Shown one piece after another: positions 4,470 to 5,498 of a stretch of 5,498 bases of DNA. The translations under genes and the position numbers were made by a program. Origin of the DNA: SZUA-254 sp031379665 (GTDB lineage Bacteria > Bacteroidota > Ignavibacteria > UBA10030 > SZUA-254); NCBI GenBank assembly GCA_031379665.1, contig JANNFI010000090.1, forward strand, positions 1 to 5,498, read 5' to 3'. Every line of letters starts with the position of its first letter. Within the stretch, counting starts at the first letter, position 1. The notes below the pieces were generated by a model. That model was not told the origin of the DNA. It made no database searches and was given only the letters and a program-made list of their open reading frames with translations.

Positions 4470-5498
4470 TTACTTCAATAGGACCATTTTCCTGATGTTC
4501 GAGAAGGTGCTGCCCTCGGCGGCTGTGGCGGTGACGGTGTAGTAGTAGACACCGCTGGCGAGCCCGGCGGCGTCGAAGACCACCTCGTGGTAGCCCGCCG
4601 TCTGGAGTGCGTCGCCGGAGAGGAGCGTGGCGACCCTCTGGCCGAGGAAGTTGAACACTTCAATGGAGACCGCGGCGGCCGAGGGGAGCCCGTAACTGAT
4701 GGTCGTGGTCGGATTGAAGGGGTTGGGATAATTCTGGACAACCTCCCAGGCGGTCGGGATGACCGCTGATGGCTTGTTGACGCTGAAGCGCCGTTCGGTG
4801 ACGGCCTGCGTGTACGTGTAGGCGGACACCGTTTTCATATCGATGGTCCTGCCGCCGGCGGCGTCGTAGAGCTCGACCCTCACGTTCGAAGGCAGAGCCG
4901 CGATCCTGGCGTTGTCCCAGCGCAGGGTGACCTGCCCGGGCGTCGAGCTCGTCACGACGATCTCCCACCCGGCCTTCTCGGCGGGCATGAACTTGCGGGC
5001 GTAGACGGCGTCGTCCCCGAAGAGGGAACGAAACGCGTCGTCGGAGCCGGCGAAGGAGATCTCGACATAGGTCTCAGCCGGGCTCCTGGGGGGACGCGGC
5101 GCGTCGTAGCGGGGCGAGAAGCCGGCGGTGGCGTCGGAGCGCACGCCGAAGGCGGCGATCCTGTCGGCGACCTCGGTGCCGTCGTCGGTCTTCAGCACGG
5201 TCCCGAGCTCGACACCCCAGGCGGCAGGATCGGAGATCTCAACGACCGGGACGTTCTTTGGAGTGGGGGCGATGACGGTCGGGGTGTAGACGGCCGTCTT
5301 ACCGTTGACCAGCATCGGCACCCAGTAGCCTTTCCAGTACTCGAGGGTGGAGGTCTCCAGGTAATAACTGGCCCCGTTATAGCCGTAGATGACGTTGGAG
5401 AGCCAGCCCTGTGCGGCGGCACCGGCGATGTCGTAGGTGTTGACCCCGTTGGTGAAGCCGAGGTCGGCGACGTCCATGTCGGTGGCGAACGGGTTGCC
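4470..5498 (-). CDS. C-terminal 342 residues of a T9SS-secreted surface protein (5' end cut by window edge)
   Basis: The frame is already open at base 5498, reading GNPFATD before the first ATG at 5477. That ATG is therefore internal and not a real start: no Shine-Dalgarno precedes it, and the upstream residues match the same protein region of the left CDS. The frame ends at TAA (4472-4470). Contents: the second half of a tandem WNLVS/GYW module (ending near K-G-Y-W-V-P, about 5330); a linker carrying a P-R-P-P-R-S-P stretch; a beta-sandwich opening with GWEIVV (4970-4773); and a C-terminal sorting domain from QNYPNPFNP to KMVLLK (4736-4473). Proteins with this tail are normally exported by Sec, carried across the outer membrane by T9SS, and then released or anchored. 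The fragment has no N terminus of its own here. Its first 47 codons equal codons 1391-1437 of the left CDS, so it is either the missing end of the same gene on a circle or the end of an upstream, near-identical tandem copy. Confidence 0.95.
   Translation of the reverse strand, partial: GNPFATDMDVADLGFTNGVNTYDIAGAAAQGWLSNVIYGYNGASYYLETSTLEYWKGYWVPMLVNGKTAVYTPTVIAPTPKNVPVVEISDPAAWGVELGTVLKTDDGTEVADRIAAFGVRSDATAGFSPRYDAPRPPRSPAETYVEISFAGSDDAFRSLFGDDAVYARKFMPAEKAGWEIVVTSSTPGQVTLRWDNARIAALPSNVRVELYDAAGGRTIDMKTVSAYTYTQAVTERRFSVNKPSAVIPTAWEVVQNYPNPFNPTTTISYGLPSAAAVSIEVFNFLGQRVATLLSGDALQTAGYHEVVFDAAGLASGVYYYTVTATAAEGSTFSNIRKMVLLK
4473..4736 (-). other. T9SS type A C-terminal sorting domain
   Basis: The last 88 residues read Q-N-Y-P-N-P-F-N-P-T-T-T-I-S-Y-G-L-P, then V-S-I-E-V-F-N-F-L-G-Q-R-V-A-T-L, A-G-Y-H-E-V-V-F-D-A-A-G-L-A-S-G-V-Y-Y-Y and finally R-K-M-V-L-L-K at the stop. 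All three landmarks of the family (YPNPFNP, GxYxxxFD/GLxSGxYxY, K-M-x-L-x-K) are present in order and at normal length (about 80-90 aa). The domain directs cargo through the type IX translocon, whose genes are not in this window. Confidence 0.93.
4773..4970 (-). other. Beta-sandwich domain, second copy, just before the sorting signal
   Basis: Opens G-W-E-I-V-V and continues V-T-L-R-W-D-N, A-L-P-S-N-V-R-V-E-L-Y-D, G-G-R-T-I-D-M-K, Y-T-Y-T and R-R-F-S-V-N-K. In proteins of this class such a domain commonly sits immediately upstream of the T9SS tail. It shares its pattern of anchors with the sandwich at 924-721, which suggests an internal duplication within the full-length protein. Confidence 0.7.
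5358..5498. repeat. Right copy of the 141-bp perfect terminal direct repeat
   Basis: Identical to bases 1-141, same orientation, offset 5,357 bases. Going leftward from this copy the frame continues into the beta-sandwich and T9SS tail. The left copy has only the sequence 5' of it in the gene. Overlaying the two copies joins the N-terminal and C-terminal parts into one uninterrupted frame. Confidence 0.97.

Noticed and set aside
4470..5477. ATG at 5477 as a genuine start giving a free-standing 335-aa protein
   Set aside because: The frame is open upstream to the window edge. The residues before it (GNPFATD) continue a WNLVS-type module, no ribosome site precedes the ATG, and no signal peptide follows it. 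It is an internal methionine.
1..5498. The circle as a small plasmid or phage-like replicon
   Set aside because: There is no Rep, relaxase, capsid, partition or toxin-antitoxin gene and no iteron-like origin. Nearly the whole unit is one surface-protein gene. A circular form is kept only as a lesser alternative.

Overview
This 5,498-base window holds one theme: a very large secreted, surface-type protein encoded on the minus strand. It appears as two incomplete coding regions separated by a 158-bp spacer. The left CDS (4311 to 1) starts with a clear ribosome binding site and Sec signal peptide. It runs 1,437 codons without a stop and leaves the window. The right CDS (5498 to 4470) enters the window already open and ends in a textbook C-terminal sorting domain of the type IX secretion system (T9SS). 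The GC-rich sequence and the NYPNPFNP...KMVLLK tail suggest an uncultured member of the Fibrobacterota-Chlorobiota-Bacteroidota (FCB) superphylum or a related candidate phylum with a T9SS. Nothing in the window allows a narrower placement.

Layout in the direction of transcription: signal peptide (4311-4240); beta-helix module 1 (about 4239-3592); beta-helix module 2 (about 3555-2221); beta-helix module 3 (about 2181-1132); a five-proline hinge; a beta-sandwich (924-721); a PNGGE Ig/FN3-like domain (about 720-427); and the start of a tandem pair of 'GWNLVSVP...GYW' modules, cut by the left edge. The right CDS begins inside the second of these modules. It continues with a second copy of the beta-sandwich (4970-4773) and the T9SS sorting domain (4736-4473). 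After its stop come a GC-rich hairpin (4451-4425), a possible structured leader, and the Shine-Dalgarno of the left CDS.

The most notable observation is that bases 1-141 and 5358-5498 are identical. The reading frame crosses this overlap in register. If the ends are joined, the molecule closes to a 5,357-bp circle with a single ORF of 5,199 nt (1,732 aa) and a 158-bp spacer. The domain order of the joined protein is what is expected of a T9SS cargo. There is no replication, mobility or maintenance gene. I therefore read the window as an entire assembly contig that is a graph loop. It is more likely the collapsed image of a head-to-tail array of near-identical giant adhesin-like genes than a real plasmid, though a small circle cannot be excluded from sequence alone.

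No RNA gene, CRISPR array, insertion sequence or convincing plus-strand gene was found. The long plus-strand open frames are GC-driven shadows of the minus-strand gene.
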